Origin: Rhizobium laguerreae
Lineage (GTDB): Bacteria > Pseudomonadota > Alphaproteobacteria > Rhizobiales > Rhizobiaceae
DNA: 64,000 nucleotides
Direction: 5' to 3'
NCBI RefSeq assembly: GCF_002008165.1
Contig: NZ_MRDM01000009.1
Span: forward strand, 62,001 to 126,000
Below are positions 35,900 to 44,663 of the stretch, piece by piece. The position numbers and the translations under genes were made by a program. The first letter of the stretch is position 1. Every line of letters begins with the position of its first letter. The notes beneath the pieces are model-generated. The model saw nothing but the letters and a program-made list of their open reading frames with translations. It did no database searches and had not been told where the DNA came from.

Positions 35900-36779
35900 G
35901 GACGATCTCCCGATGCTTCTGGAGCCGTTTGCCATACGCCTGGCTGACCCGGTCGAAGATGATGGCAATGCCGACGATGGCAAGGCCGTTGAAAATACCC
36001 AGGGTGAAGTACTGGTTGGCGATCGCCTTCAGAACCGGCTGGCCAAGGCCCTGGACGCCGATCATCGAAGCAACGACGACCATGGCAAGCGCCATCATGA
36101 TAGTCTGGTTGATGCCGGCCATAATGGTGGGAAGCGCCAGCGGCAGCTGGACCTTGAACAGCTTCTGCGAACTCGACGTTCCGAACGCATCGGCTGCCTC
36201 GAGCACGTCCTTGTCGACCAGGCGGATGCCGAGGTCGGTCAGCCTTATCATCGGCGGGATGGCGTAGATGACGACGGCAATCAGTCCCGGCACCTTGCCG
36301 ATGCCGAGCAGCATGACGACAGGGATCAGATAGACGAAGCTCGGCATGGTCTGCATGACGTCGAGGATCGGATTGATAACGCGCTGCAGCCGGTCGGAAC
36401 GCGCCATCAATATCCCCATCGGAATGCCGATGGCGATGGAGAGCACGGTACAGACGAAGATCATCGAGACCGTCCGCATCGTATCGTCCCACATGTCGAA
36501 ATAGCCGATCAGCAGCAGCGTGACGAGACAGCCGAGGACGATCTTCAGGCTGCGGCTCGCAAACCATGCGATGACAAGGATGATTGCCGTAATGATCGGC
36601 CACGGCGTCTGCGTCATGAAGCGGTCGGCGGCGATCAGGAAATGCTGCAGCGGGGAGAAGAGGCTTTCGATCGCGTCGCCGTAGCTGCGGGTAAATGCGC
36701 GAAAACCATCATCGATCGCCTTCTTCAGATTGCGAAGGGCGTCGTCATCCATATGCGGGAATTTATAAAACCATTCCAT
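35892..36779 (-). CDS. proW: Glycine/proline betaine ABC transporter permease (ProW-like)
   Basis: The 295-residue permease has about six membrane segments and the coupling motif EAADAFGTSSSQKLFKVQLP. It begins MEWFYKFPHMDDDALRNLKK, a cytoplasmic helix typical of ProW, with AGGGGAAC before ATG 36779. The frame continues upstream to 36962, but that part overlaps proX in a wrong phase. It overlaps proV by eight bases. The importer would bring in proline betaine or glycine betaine for the catabolic genes across the divergent promoter. Confidence 0.92.
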   Translation of the reverse strand: MEWFYKFPHMDDDALRNLKKAIDDGFRAFTRSYGDAIESLFSPLQHFLIAADRFMTQTPWPIITAIILVIAWFASRSLKIVLGCLVTLLLIGYFDMWDDTMRTVSMIFVCTVLSIAIGIPMGILMARSDRLQRVINPILDVMQTMPSFVYLIPVVMLLGIGKVPGLIAVVIYAIPPMIRLTDLGIRLVDKDVLEAADAFGTSSSQKLFKVQLPLALPTIMAGINQTIMMALAMVVVASMIGVQGLGQPVLKAIANQYFTLGIFNGLAIVGIAIIFDRVSQAYGKRLQKHREIVHG

Positions 36780-36839
36780 TCGGTTCCCCTTTTCTTCAAA
36801 GAGCCGTGGCAGTCTTTTTGATTTTATCGGCAGCGAGAG

Positions 36840-36862
36840 GCGGTGCGCATTAAGCGCACCGC
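36840..36862 (-). promoter_or_regulatory. Perfect hairpin between proX and proW
   Basis: GCGGTGCGC (36840-36848) and GCGCACCGC (36854-36862) with loop ATTAA form a 9 bp GC-rich stem 11 bases after the proX stop. No T tract follows on the minus strand. It probably stabilises proX mRNA or reduces read-through to proW, raising binding-protein levels. Confidence 0.55.
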
Positions 36863-36873
36863 AGTAGTCGGCG

Positions 36874-37875
36874 TTAAAGAGCAGCTTCGATCTTCGTGGC
36901 TGCCTCAGGCGAAACCCACTTGGTCCAGAGGTCCTTGTTTTCTTTGAGGAAGTGCTTGGCACCGTCCTCGCCGGTCGCCTGGTTGTCGGTCATCCAGGCC
37001 ATGAGCTTGTTGACCGTTTCGTTGCTCCAGGAGCGCTTCGTCAGGTAGTCCATGACTTCAGGGCCGACATTTTCCGAGAAAGGCTTTGCAACGAGGGTGA
37101 CGATCTTGTCGACCGGCCATGCGTTCGGCTTCGGATCGGGGCAATCGGCAACGGTATTGCAGCGCTTCCATTCTGCGGCATCGTTCGGCACGCCGGCTTC
37201 CAGCTTGACCATCTCATACTTGCCGAGCAGCGCGGTCGGCGCCCAGTAATAGCCGGCCCAGCCTTCCTTGCGTTCGTAGGCCTTGGAGATCGAACCATCG
37301 AGGCCGGCAGCCGAGCCGGTATCGACGAGGGTGAAGCCGGCCTTGTCGGCTTCGAAGGCCTTGTAGAGCTGCGTGGTCACCACGGTGCCGCCCCAGCCCT
37401 GCGGCCCGTTGTAGATGGCGCCCTTCTTCGGATCCTCAGGAGCGGGGAAGAGTTCCGGATGCTTCAGCACGTCGCCGATGGTCTTGATATCAGGATGGGC
37501 ATCGGCCAGATATTTGGGAATCCACCAACCCTGCACGCCGCCATCGGGCAGCGGAGAGCCGACCTGGACGATCCGGCCTTCTTCCGTTCCCTTCTTGACG
37601 ACATCCGGCAGCAGGTCGATCCATGCTTCCGGCGCGATATCAGGCTGGCCCTTTTCGGCCATCGAGGTAATCGTCGGGACGGTATCGCCGACGGTGATTT
37701 CGGCCTCACAGCCATAACCTTCGTTCAGGATGAACTTGTCGAGGTTGGAGAGAACCTCTGCACTCTGCCAGTTCATGCTGGCGATGGTGACAGTGCCGCA
37801 TTCGGCGGCGCTGGCGAAAGACGCCCCGCCGATCAGGCCGAACGTCAGACATGTCGATGCGAATAGTTTTTTCAT
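36874..37875 (-). CDS. proX: Glycine/proline betaine-binding periplasmic protein (ProX-like)
   Basis: The 333-residue protein has a Sec signal peptide (MKKLFASTCLTFGLIGGAS, cleavage near ASA-AE) and an OpuAC-type betaine-binding domain. Segments include TIASMNWQSAEVL, GDTVPTITSMAEKGQPDIAPEAW, GVQGWWIPKYLADAHPDI and EGWAGYYWAPTALLGKY, which supply the aromatic residues that cage quaternary ammonium groups. It is the first transporter gene of the set, separated from proW by a hairpin. The ligand is probably proline betaine given the stcD operon; glycine betaine, choline-type compounds or dimethylsulfoniopropionate would also suit such a cage. Confidence 0.9.
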   Translation of the reverse strand: MKKLFASTCLTFGLIGGASFASAAECGTVTIASMNWQSAEVLSNLDKFILNEGYGCEAEITVGDTVPTITSMAEKGQPDIAPEAWIDLLPDVVKKGTEEGRIVQVGSPLPDGGVQGWWIPKYLADAHPDIKTIGDVLKHPELFPAPEDPKKGAIYNGPQGWGGTVVTTQLYKAFEADKAGFTLVDTGSAAGLDGSISKAYERKEGWAGYYWAPTALLGKYEMVKLEAGVPNDAAEWKRCNTVADCPDPKPNAWPVDKIVTLVAKPFSENVGPEVMDYLTKRSWSNETVNKLMAWMTDNQATGEDGAKHFLKENKDLWTKWVSPEAATKIEAAL

Positions 37876-37942
37876 TCTCGTTCCCTCTATTTAGCGGCCG
37901 GTTTTGCTGAGCGGGGCGCCGCAGGACCCGCTCCAACGGTTG

Positions 37943-38737
37943 TCAGGAAGCGTCTCCCATACTCACCGATTTCTTGAATGCTGCCGATAGTCCTTCCGCA
38001 ACCGAAGCGTTGAACCCCGCAGCGCGCATGCCTTCGATGGCTGCCGCAGTGGTGCCGCGATAGCCGACAAAGGCTTGAACGACGTCATCGGGACATTCGT
38101 CGCGGCGCTCCAGCAGGCGGCCGGCGCCTGTGATCACCGTGTTCACGGCACGGCGCGCAATCTCCGCCGGCAGGCCATTTGCGACGGCGTCGCGCATCAT
38201 GGCGGCGGCGAGCAGCGCCGGGAATGCCGGTCCGGACCCGGAAAGACCGGTGAGGTAATCAATGTCGCTTTCCCTTGCGACCTCGTCCTCAGATCCGCAT
38301 GCCTGAAAAACCGCGCGGACAAGCGCCCGGTCGTCTTCGCTGACATCGCTCGCGCCAATCCACGGCGTATAGGACTTGGCCACTTCGGCGGCGGCATTGG
38401 GCAAAGCGCGGATAACGCGGCCGGTGTTGTGGCGCTCGGAAAGTGCGTCCAGACGGATGCCCGCCATGACTGAGATGACGAGCTTGCCGCCGGCATCGAC
38501 ATCAAGAGCATGCCAGTCATCAGGACGGACGGAGAGGACGATCACGTCCGAGCGGTCGGCAAGCGCCTGATTGTCGGTAGTCAGGAAAGAATTCGGGAAA
38601 CGGCGCGGCCGCTCGCTGCGATAGGAGAGGGAGAGATTTCGAGGTTCGACCAGGCCAGCATCAAGGATCGCGCCGGCGATTGCTCCGCCCAGCCAGCCGC
38701 CGCCGCCAATGATGCCGATCCTCAAGGAAACGCTCAT
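37943..38737 (-). CDS. Pyrroline-5-carboxylate reductase-like protein
   Basis: The 264-residue NAD(P)-dependent reductase has the N-terminal GIIGGGGWLGGAIAGAIL Rossmann motif. The ProC C-terminal signature follows in order: VIRALPNAAAEV, then YLTGLSGSGPAFPALLAAAMMRDAV. A normal ProC also ends with a tail that completes the dimer domain; that part, GYRGTTAAAIEGMRAAGF, is present. In a betaine catabolic cluster the role may be proline recycling or reduction of a related cyclic imine, not housekeeping biosynthesis. It sits 11 bases after the tetR stop codon and upstream of proX, all on the minus strand. Confidence 0.83.
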   Translation of the reverse strand: MSVSLRIGIIGGGGWLGGAIAGAILDAGLVEPRNLSLSYRSERPRRFPNSFLTTDNQALADRSDVIVLSVRPDDWHALDVDAGGKLVISVMAGIRLDALSERHNTGRVIRALPNAAAEVAKSYTPWIGASDVSEDDRALVRAVFQACGSEDEVARESDIDYLTGLSGSGPAFPALLAAAMMRDAVANGLPAEIARRAVNTVITGAGRLLERRDECPDDVVQAFVGYRGTTAAAIEGMRAAGFNASVAEGLSAAFKKSVSMGDAS

Positions 38738-38748
38738 CCCGGCCTTCC

Positions 38749-39378
38749 CTAACCCGGCCTGTAGCCATGCCGCGAGAAGAAGCGATCGAGCTCCCTCTGC
38801 TGCGGCACTTCGCCGGTGTAGATCGCGATATATTCGGGAATCCGTTTCATGCGGACGGCGAGTTCCTCCTTGGCTTGCATGGAGATATATCCGATCTGCA
38901 CGAGGTAAGTTGTTCGCGCTCGGACATCTGATGTCGCTTCTGGTAGCCCAAACCGGATAAACATCCGCTTGAGCGCATCAAGCCGGAGTTGATCGGCTTG
39001 CCGGACCTCGGCGAGAATCTCGTCGGACTGCAGCGCCCAGCTGCGCACAGCGAATTCGAACCTGGCGTCGAACAGATCATTGTTGAGCCAGCAGTCGAAG
39101 ACGTTGAGCATCGCCTCGGCAAGCGATTCCGCGTAGGCTTCGGACTGCTTGACGATGTTGCCGGTGTTTTTGTCGCGCCAGCGCGCCACGAGCCCGGCCA
39201 GAAGCTCTTCCCGGTCCTTGAAAAACCAGTAGAAACTCGTGCGCGAGAGATTGAGCTTCTTCGCCAGCGGCAGAATTTTCACCGAATCCACGCCGGAATC
39301 CAGCAGCGAGTGGTAAGCTGCTTCCAGCCATCCCTCCTGTGATCCGCGCCAGCCAGTGTCGTTCAAAGCCTGATCCAT
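38749..39378 (-). CDS. TetR-family transcriptional regulator
   Basis: The 209-residue repressor has the TetR N-terminal helix-turn-helix (about 15-60), with GVDSVKILPLAKKLNLSRTS followed by FYWFFKDREELLAGL, and an all-helical ligand domain. AGGAG stands eight bases before ATG 39378. It is divergent from stcD, and the gap between them contains a large nested palindrome, so it most likely controls both the stc operon and the proC-proXWV side. Confidence 0.87.
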   Translation of the reverse strand: MDQALNDTGWRGSQEGWLEAAYHSLLDSGVDSVKILPLAKKLNLSRTSFYWFFKDREELLAGLVARWRDKNTGNIVKQSEAYAESLAEAMLNVFDCWLNNDLFDARFEFAVRSWALQSDEILAEVRQADQLRLDALKRMFIRFGLPEATSDVRARTTYLVQIGYISMQAKEELAVRMKRIPEYIAIYTGEVPQQRELDRFFSRHGYRPG

Positions 39379-39418
39379 GGGCTATCTCCTATCAAATTAT
39401 CAAGCCGCGCACAAGAAA

Positions 39419-39491
39419 AATGTACATCAGTGTCGAAAACAACGACCCAGTTGTTTTCAATGTTGACACATATGTACATTATGCTTAGCGT
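39419..39491. promoter_or_regulatory. Nested palindromic operator and promoter between tetR and stcD
   Basis: AATGTACAT (39419-39427) faces ATGTACATT (39472-39480), and GTGTC (39430-39434) faces GACAC (39465-39469); both pairs share the centre 39449.5. A tighter pair, GAAAACAAC (39435-39443) and GTTGTTTTC (39450-39458), lies inside with its centre three bases away. A perfect -35 hexamer TTGACA (39463-39468) overlaps the right arm, with TAGCGT 17 bases downstream as a weak -10 for stcD. This is a plausible TetR operator. Confidence 0.6.
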
Positions 39492-39525
39492 CTGCCCTGA
39501 CGTTTTTAATCCGGAACCACGGCCC

Positions 39526-41562
39526 ATGTCGAACGATCCCCTTCTTCAACCCTACCAGCTCAAGCATCTGACGCTACGCAACCGTATCATCGTGACCTCC
39601 CACGAACCGGCCTATCCGGAAGACGGCATGCCGAAGGAGAGGTACCGTGCCTATACGGTGGAGCGGGCAAAGGGCGGGGTGGCCCTGACGATGACGGCCG
39701 GCTCGGCTGCGGTTTCCAGAGACAGCCCGCCGGTGTTCAACAATCTGCTCGCCTATAAGGACGAGATCGTACCCTGGGTCAGGGAAATGACCGACGCCGT
39801 GCATGAAGAGGGTGCGGCGATCATGATTCAGCTCACTCATCTCGGCCGGCGCACGCGCTGGGACAAGGGCGACTGGCTGCCTGTCGTGGCGCCATCGCAT
39901 CAGCGCGAGGCGTCCCACCGCGCCTTCCCGAAGAAGATGGAAGATTGGGACATCGAGCGCATCATCAAGGATTTCGCCGACGCTGCCGAGCGCATGAAGG
40001 CAGGCGGCATGGACGGTGTCGAACTGGAAGCCTACGGCCACCTGATCGATCAGTTCACGTCTCCGCTCACCAACGAGCTCGACGGTCCCTACGGCGGCTC
40101 GCTCGACAACCGTTTGCGCTTCTGCTTCGACGTCTTCAAGGCGATCCGGCAAAGGGTGGGGAACGACTTCATTCTGGGCGTGCGCTACACCGCCGACGAA
40201 TGTCTTCCCGGCGGTACCGGCAAGGGCGACGGCATCGAAATCTCCAAGCGTCTGAAGGCAAGCGGCCTGATCGATTACCTGAACGTTATCCGCGGTCACA
40301 TCGATACCGATGCGGGTCTCACCGACGTAATCCCGATCCAGGGCATGGCGAATTCGCCGCATCTCGATTTCGCCGGCGAAATTCGCGCCGCAACCGATTT
40401 CCCGACCTTCCATGCGGCGAAAATTCCTGACGTCGCCACTGCGCGCCACGCGATCGCCTCCGGCAAGGTCGACATGATCGGCATGACCCGCGCCCACATG
40501 ACCGACCCCCATATCGTCCGCAAGATCATCGAAAAGCGGGAAGACGATATTCGTCCCTGCGTCGGCGCCAATTACTGTCTCGATCGCATCTACCAGGGCG
40601 GGGCCGCCTTCTGTATTCACAATGCCGCCACCGGCCGCGAACTGACCATGCCGCATATCGTGGCGAAAGCTGAGGCCAAGAAAAAGGTCGTCATTGTCGG
40701 CGCCGGACCGGCCGGTTTGGAAGCGGCCCGCGTCGCCGGAGAACGCGGCCACCAGGTCGTCGTTTTCGAAGCGGCGAACAATCCCGGCGGCCAGATCCGC
40801 CTCACCGCCCAGAGCGAGCGCCGCAGGGAAATGATCAGCATCATCGACTGGCGCATGAGCCAGTGCGAGAAATACGATGTCACCTTCCACTTCAACACCT
40901 GGGCGGAAGCCGATACCATCCAGGCCGAGAACCCCGATGTCGTCATCATCGCGACCGGCGGCTTGCCGCATACCGAGGTTCTCGCCAGCGGCAACGACCT
41001 GGTGGTCTCGTCATGGGACATCATCTCCGGCGACGTGAAGCCTGGAACTAACGTGCTGATCTTCGACGACGCCGGCGATCATGCCGGCCTTCAGGCAGCG
41101 GAGTTTCTTGCCAAGGCCGGCGCCAAGGTCGAGATCATGACGCCGGACCGGTCCTTCGCGCCCGAGGTCATGGCCATGAACCTGGTGCCTTATATGCGGT
41201 CTCTTCAGAAGCACGATGTGACCTTCACCGTCACCTACCGTCTCGAAGCCGTCGAGAAGAGCGGCAACCAACTCGTCGCCCATGTCGGCAGCGATTACGG
41301 CGGGATCGCCAGGCAGCACAGCTTCGACCAGATCGTCGTCAATCATGGAACCATTCCGCTCGACGAGCTCTATTTCGAACTGAAGCCCAGCTCGAGCAAT
41401 CTCGGCGAGATGTCGCACGATCAGCTTCTTTCCGGAGAACCTCAGTCCGTCATTCGCAATCCTGATGGCAAGTTTCAGCTGTTCCGGATCGGCGATGCGG
41501 TCGCCGCACGCAACACGCATGCCGCCGTCTATGACGGGCTGCGCCTTGCGAAAGATATCTGA
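39526..41562 (+). CDS. stcD: N-methylproline demethylase (stachydrine utilisation), TMADH-type flavoenzyme
   Basis: The 678-residue protein has an old-yellow-enzyme TIM barrel (about 1-370, FMN site) and a C-terminal FAD/NAD-type domain with VIVGAGPAGLEAA at 389-401. Length and sequence fit StcD, which removes the last N-methyl group from N-methylproline to give proline and formaldehyde. The [4Fe-4S] region reads RPCVGANYCLDR with Cys345, Cys351 and Cys363, while position 348 is Ala where trimethylamine dehydrogenase has Cys. I prefer ATG 39526 (MSNDPLLQPYQLKHLTLRN) because upstream in-frame residues overlap the operator. Electrons probably go to the EtfBA encoded downstream. The formaldehyde genes follow in the same direction. 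Dimethylglycine-demethylase activity is the main alternative. Confidence 0.83.
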   Translation: MSNDPLLQPYQLKHLTLRNRIIVTSHEPAYPEDGMPKERYRAYTVERAKGGVALTMTAGSAAVSRDSPPVFNNLLAYKDEIVPWVREMTDAVHEEGAAIMIQLTHLGRRTRWDKGDWLPVVAPSHQREASHRAFPKKMEDWDIERIIKDFADAAERMKAGGMDGVELEAYGHLIDQFTSPLTNELDGPYGGSLDNRLRFCFDVFKAIRQRVGNDFILGVRYTADECLPGGTGKGDGIEISKRLKASGLIDYLNVIRGHIDTDAGLTDVIPIQGMANSPHLDFAGEIRAATDFPTFHAAKIPDVATARHAIASGKVDMIGMTRAHMTDPHIVRKIIEKREDDIRPCVGANYCLDRIYQGGAAFCIHNAATGRELTMPHIVAKAEAKKKVVIVGAGPAGLEAARVAGERGHQVVVFEAANNPGGQIRLTAQSERRREMISIIDWRMSQCEKYDVTFHFNTWAEADTIQAENPDVVIIATGGLPHTEVLASGNDLVVSSWDIISGDVKPGTNVLIFDDAGDHAGLQAAEFLAKAGAKVEIMTPDRSFAPEVMAMNLVPYMRSLQKHDVTFTVTYRLEAVEKSGNQLVAHVGSDYGGIARQHSFDQIVVNHGTIPLDELYFELKPSSSNLGEMSHDQLLSGEPQSVIRNPDGKFQLFRIGDAVAARNTHAAVYDGLRLAKDI

Positions 41563-41610
41563 TCGCAAGAGCGGACCGCTTGCCAGCCGATCGTCTCGGG
41601 AGGTGATGAC

Positions 41611-42216
41611 ATGAGTTTACGCAATGAAAGCCTGCAGGTTTTCCTGGACGCGACTTTCGTGGCTTTCGATCAGTTCGCCAAGGCCCCGGAAGCCCGCCGC
41701 TCGATCCGTCAGATTTTTGCAGCGCTGGAGCGCCCGGGGGCTGCGCGCGTGGGGGAGGGAAGCCGGTTGCCCGTTTGCGCTCAGCTTGATGTGGCGCTCT
41801 CGATCGATACGGCCTATCCTTCGCTGACGCGATTGATCGACGGGTTCAAAGGCATCGAGCCAATGCTTGAATGGCGTCGGCGCAGCAAGTATGACCACAC
41901 GGCCAGCGACAATTTTGTCGGTGGGCATGCCAATGCGATGATCATCGGCCCGGGAGGATTGGAGGAGCGGAGCGACCTATGGATCGGCGTGACGTTGATG
42001 GCGCCTCAGGTGCGCTATCCCGACCACGTTCATGCGCCAGAGGAGGTCTACCTCGTACTATCCGAGGGAGAGTTCCAGCAGGGGGAAGGGGAGTGGTTTT
42101 CGCCCGGCATCGGCGGATCCTTCTACAATGTCCCCGACATCAAGCATGCTATGAGGTCGCTCGACACGCCGCTCTTCGCCTTCTGGGCATTACTTGCCGA
42201 ACGGCCAGCAGTTTAG
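41611..42216 (+). CDS. DMSP-lyase-type cupin (DddQ-like)
   Basis: The 201-residue protein matches the dimethylsulfoniopropionate lyase cupin family. The N-terminal helical part is followed by a cupin with [20 protein letters not shown]. The predicted metal and active-site residues His141, Glu145, Tyr147 and His179, with Tyr136 and His139, have the same spacing as those I recall for the characterised DddQ (His125, Glu129, Tyr131, His163, Tyr120, His123). The active site therefore looks complete. GGGAGGTGATG precedes ATG 41611. It lies 48 bases after stcD and 19 before etfB, clearly within the betaine operon. It may cleave DMSP to acrylate and dimethyl sulfide, or act on a related betaine. Activity in rhizobia is not established to my knowledge. 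Confidence 0.75.
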   Translation: MSLRNESLQVFLDATFVAFDQFAKAPEARRSIRQIFAALERPGAARVGEGSRLPVCAQLDVALSIDTAYPSLTRLIDGFKGIEPMLEWRRRSKYDHTASDNFVGGHANAMIIGPGGLEERSDLWIGVTLMAPQVRYPDHVHAPEEVYLVLSEGEFQQGEGEWFSPGIGGSFYNVPDIKHAMRSLDTPLFAFWALLAERPAV

Positions 42217-42235
42217 AAATAAAGGGGGGTTGCCC

Positions 42236-42985
42236 ATGAAGATACTCGTGCCAGTCAAACGGGTTGTCGACTACAACGTGAAGATCCGGGTGAAGCCGGA
42301 CGGCACGGGTGTCGAGCTTGCCAATGTGAAGATGTCGATGAACCCGTTCGACGAGATCTCGGTGGAAGAGGCGCTGCGGCTGAAGGAAGCCGGCAAGTGC
42401 GAGGAAGTGGTGGTCGTCTCGATCGGTCCGGCCAAAGCCGAGGAGACGCTGAGGACCGCCCTTGCGATGGGTGCAGACCGGGCGATCCTCATCGAGACCG
42501 ACGATCAAGTCGAGCCGCTCACGGTTGCCAAGATCTTGAAGGCTGTCGCCGATGCCGAACAGCCGGGGCTGATCATATCAGGCAAGCAGGCGATCGATGA
42601 CGACAGCAACCAGACCGGCCAGATGCTGGCGGCGTTGATGGGAGTTGCCCAGGCGACCTTCGCCTCGAAGATCGAGATCGGCGATGGCAAAGCAACCGTC
42701 ACCCGCGAAGTCGATGGCGGCCTGCAGACGATCGAGATCAAGCTGCCGGCTGTTGTGACCACCGATCTGCGCTTGAACGAACCGCGCTATGCCTCGTTGC
42801 CTAATATCATGAAGGCGAAGAAGAAGCCGCTCGACAAGAAGACGCCAAGCGATTTCGGTGTCGACACAACGCCGCGCCTCAAGGTGTTGAAGACCGAGGA
42901 GCCGTCGGGCCGCAAGGCCGGCGTCAAGGTCAAGTCGGTCGCCGAACTGATCGACAAGCTCAAAAACGAAGCCGGCGTGCTGTAA
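42236..42985 (+). CDS. etfB: Electron transfer flavoprotein beta subunit
   Basis: The 249-residue subunit binds AMP and, with EtfA, takes electrons from flavin dehydrogenases to the ETF:ubiquinone oxidoreductase. It starts [20 protein letters not shown], has the [15 protein letters not shown] region and the ETF-beta signature [47 protein letters not shown] segment. GGGGGG is upstream of ATG 42236. It is a second, pathway-specific ETF, probably serving StcD. Confidence 0.95.
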   Translation: MKILVPVKRVVDYNVKIRVKPDGTGVELANVKMSMNPFDEISVEEALRLKEAGKCEEVVVVSIGPAKAEETLRTALAMGADRAILIETDDQVEPLTVAKILKAVADAEQPGLIISGKQAIDDDSNQTGQMLAALMGVAQATFASKIEIGDGKATVTREVDGGLQTIEIKLPAVVTTDLRLNEPRYASLPNIMKAKKKPLDKKTPSDFGVDTTPRLKVLKTEEPSGRKAGVKVKSVAELIDKLKNEAGVL

Positions 42986-43010
42986 TCAGCTTGGAACAGG
43001 AGCCATCATC

Positions 43011-43952
43011 ATGACCATTCTTCTTCTGGCTGACCACGACAATGCCAGCCTGTCCGACCAGACCGCCAAGGCGCTGACGGCAGCCGCAAAGATCGCCAAG
43101 GAACAGGCAAGCGATATTCATGTGCTCGTTGCCGGCAAGGCTGCCAAGCCCGCTGCCGAACAGGCGGCAAAACTTGCCGGCGTCTCCAAGGTGCTGCTGG
43201 CCGAAAGCGACGACCTCGCCAACAATCTGGCCGAACCGCTCGCCGACCTGATCGTCTCGCTGGCCGGCAGCTACGACACGATCCTGTCTGCCGCCACCTC
43301 GGTCGGCAAGAACGTGCTGCCGCGCGTCGCTGCCCTGCTCGATGTCGCTCAAGTCTCCGAGATCATCGAGGTGATCTCGTCCGACACCTTCAAGCGGCCG
43401 ATCTATGCCGGCAACGCCATTCAGACGGTACAGGCGAGCGATGCCAAGAAGGTCATCACCGTGCGCACCGCATCCTTCGCCTCTGCACCGGAAGGCGGCT
43501 CAGCCACCGTCGAGGCGATCCCGGCGGTTTCCGATCCGGGGCTGTCGACCTTCGTCGGCGATGCGCTGTCGGCCTCCGACCGGCCGGAGCTGACCTCTGC
43601 CAAGATCATCATCTCCGGCGGCCGGGCACTCGGCTCGGCGGAAAAATTCAGGGAGGTCATCCTGCCGCTTGCCGATAAGCTCGGGGCCGCCGTTGGCGCT
43701 TCCAGAGCCGCCGTCGACGCCGGTTATGCGCCGAACGACTGGCAGGTCGGCCAGACCGGCAAGGTGGTGGCGCCGCAGCTTTACATTGCCTGCGGCATTT
43801 CAGGCGCCATTCAGCATCTGGCCGGCATGAAGGATTCGAAGGTGATCGTCGCCATCAACAAGGACGAGGAGGCGCCGATCTTCCAGGTCGCCGACTATGG
43901 CCTCGTCGCCGATCTCTTCGACGCCCTGCCGGAATTGCAAAAGGCGCTCTAA
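43011..43952 (+). CDS. etfA: Electron transfer flavoprotein alpha subunit
   Basis: The 313-residue subunit carries FAD. The C-terminal FAD domain contains GGRALGSAEKF, GASRAAVDAGYAPNDWQVGQTG and YIACGISGAIQHLAGM. It follows etfB by 25 bases. With EtfB it gives the stachydrine operon its own electron acceptor. Confidence 0.95.
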   Translation: MTILLLADHDNASLSDQTAKALTAAAKIAKEQASDIHVLVAGKAAKPAAEQAAKLAGVSKVLLAESDDLANNLAEPLADLIVSLAGSYDTILSAATSVGKNVLPRVAALLDVAQVSEIIEVISSDTFKRPIYAGNAIQTVQASDAKKVITVRTASFASAPEGGSATVEAIPAVSDPGLSTFVGDALSASDRPELTSAKIIISGGRALGSAEKFREVILPLADKLGAAVGASRAAVDAGYAPNDWQVGQTGKVVAPQLYIACGISGAIQHLAGMKDSKVIVAINKDEEAPIFQVADYGLVADLFDALPELQKAL

Positions 43953-43967
43953 CCGGGGAGACCGAAC

Positions 43968-44663
43968 GTGGCGCGCGTCGTGGGACGTCCAATCAAACCT
44001 GGTGCCGACCTTCTTCTCAACGATGACGAGAAGCCGGCATACATACGGCTGCACGACATCGGCAGAGAGCGGCGCTCTCGGCCGCTGCAGGAATTCCTCA
44101 ATGATGTCGGCGGCCTGATGCTGTCGGCGGAGGCTCCCGCCGTCGCAAGTTTCGTCGCGGGCAAGGTTCTCCAGAGGCTGCTCAAGACCGGCAAGGTGCG
44201 TCCGGAGGGCGGGCCTCTTCCCGGCGCGCCCGAAGGGCTGGAAGACGCCATCGGCCATCTCGCAAAATCGGGGCGGAAATACGAGGCGATCGCCGGCCAG
44301 TTCCAGAGTCTCGCCGATAAGCTGCTCTGGAGACGCGGCCGCTCCGGTCCGTTCGCAAGCCTGAATTTTGGCAATACGCATTCCCATGCGGTGTTGGTGG
44401 GACCCGGCGGCATGGAGGAGCGCGCCGATCTCAGGGTCGGCGTGATCTACATGGATCGCTATACAAGATTTCCCGATCATGTTCAGACGCAGCCCCGCGC
44501 CTTCATTCTGCTTTCGCCGGGCGAAATCCGCCTTGGCGATTCCCAGTGGTTCTCTGCCGGTATCGGGACGGTCTTTGCAAACGACGCGGGGCAATCCTTC
44601 GCGATAAGATGCACAGCCCGGCCGCTGCTTGCGGTCTGGTGCCAGGTTGAGCGGGAGACGTGA
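43968..44663 (+). CDS. DMSP-lyase-family cupin paralogue with a lost active site
   Basis: The 231-residue product is a paralogue of the DddQ-like protein two genes upstream. Its cupin aligns without gaps over RFPDHVQTQPRAFILLSPGE and WFSAGIGTVFAND. The residues equivalent to the metal ligands are replaced: Gln173 for His141, Arg177 for Glu145, Phe179 for Tyr147 and Phe211 for His179, with Phe168 for Tyr136. Only His171 (for His139) is kept. The N-terminal part is longer, with KVRPEGGPLPGAPEG. Metal-dependent lyase chemistry is therefore unlikely. A regulatory, chaperone-like or substrate-binding role with its intact partner is possible. The GTG start at 43968 follows GGGGAG and lies 15 bases after etfA. 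Confidence 0.75.
   Translation: MARVVGRPIKPGADLLLNDDEKPAYIRLHDIGRERRSRPLQEFLNDVGGLMLSAEAPAVASFVAGKVLQRLLKTGKVRPEGGPLPGAPEGLEDAIGHLAKSGRKYEAIAGQFQSLADKLLWRRGRSGPFASLNFGNTHSHAVLVGPGGMEERADLRVGVIYMDRYTRFPDHVQTQPRAFILLSPGEIRLGDSQWFSAGIGTVFANDAGQSFAIRCTARPLLAVWCQVERET

Noticed and set aside
35898..36821. Plus-strand frame opposite proW
   Set aside because: Low-complexity Asp/Arg/Gln-rich shadow frame without ribosome binding site.
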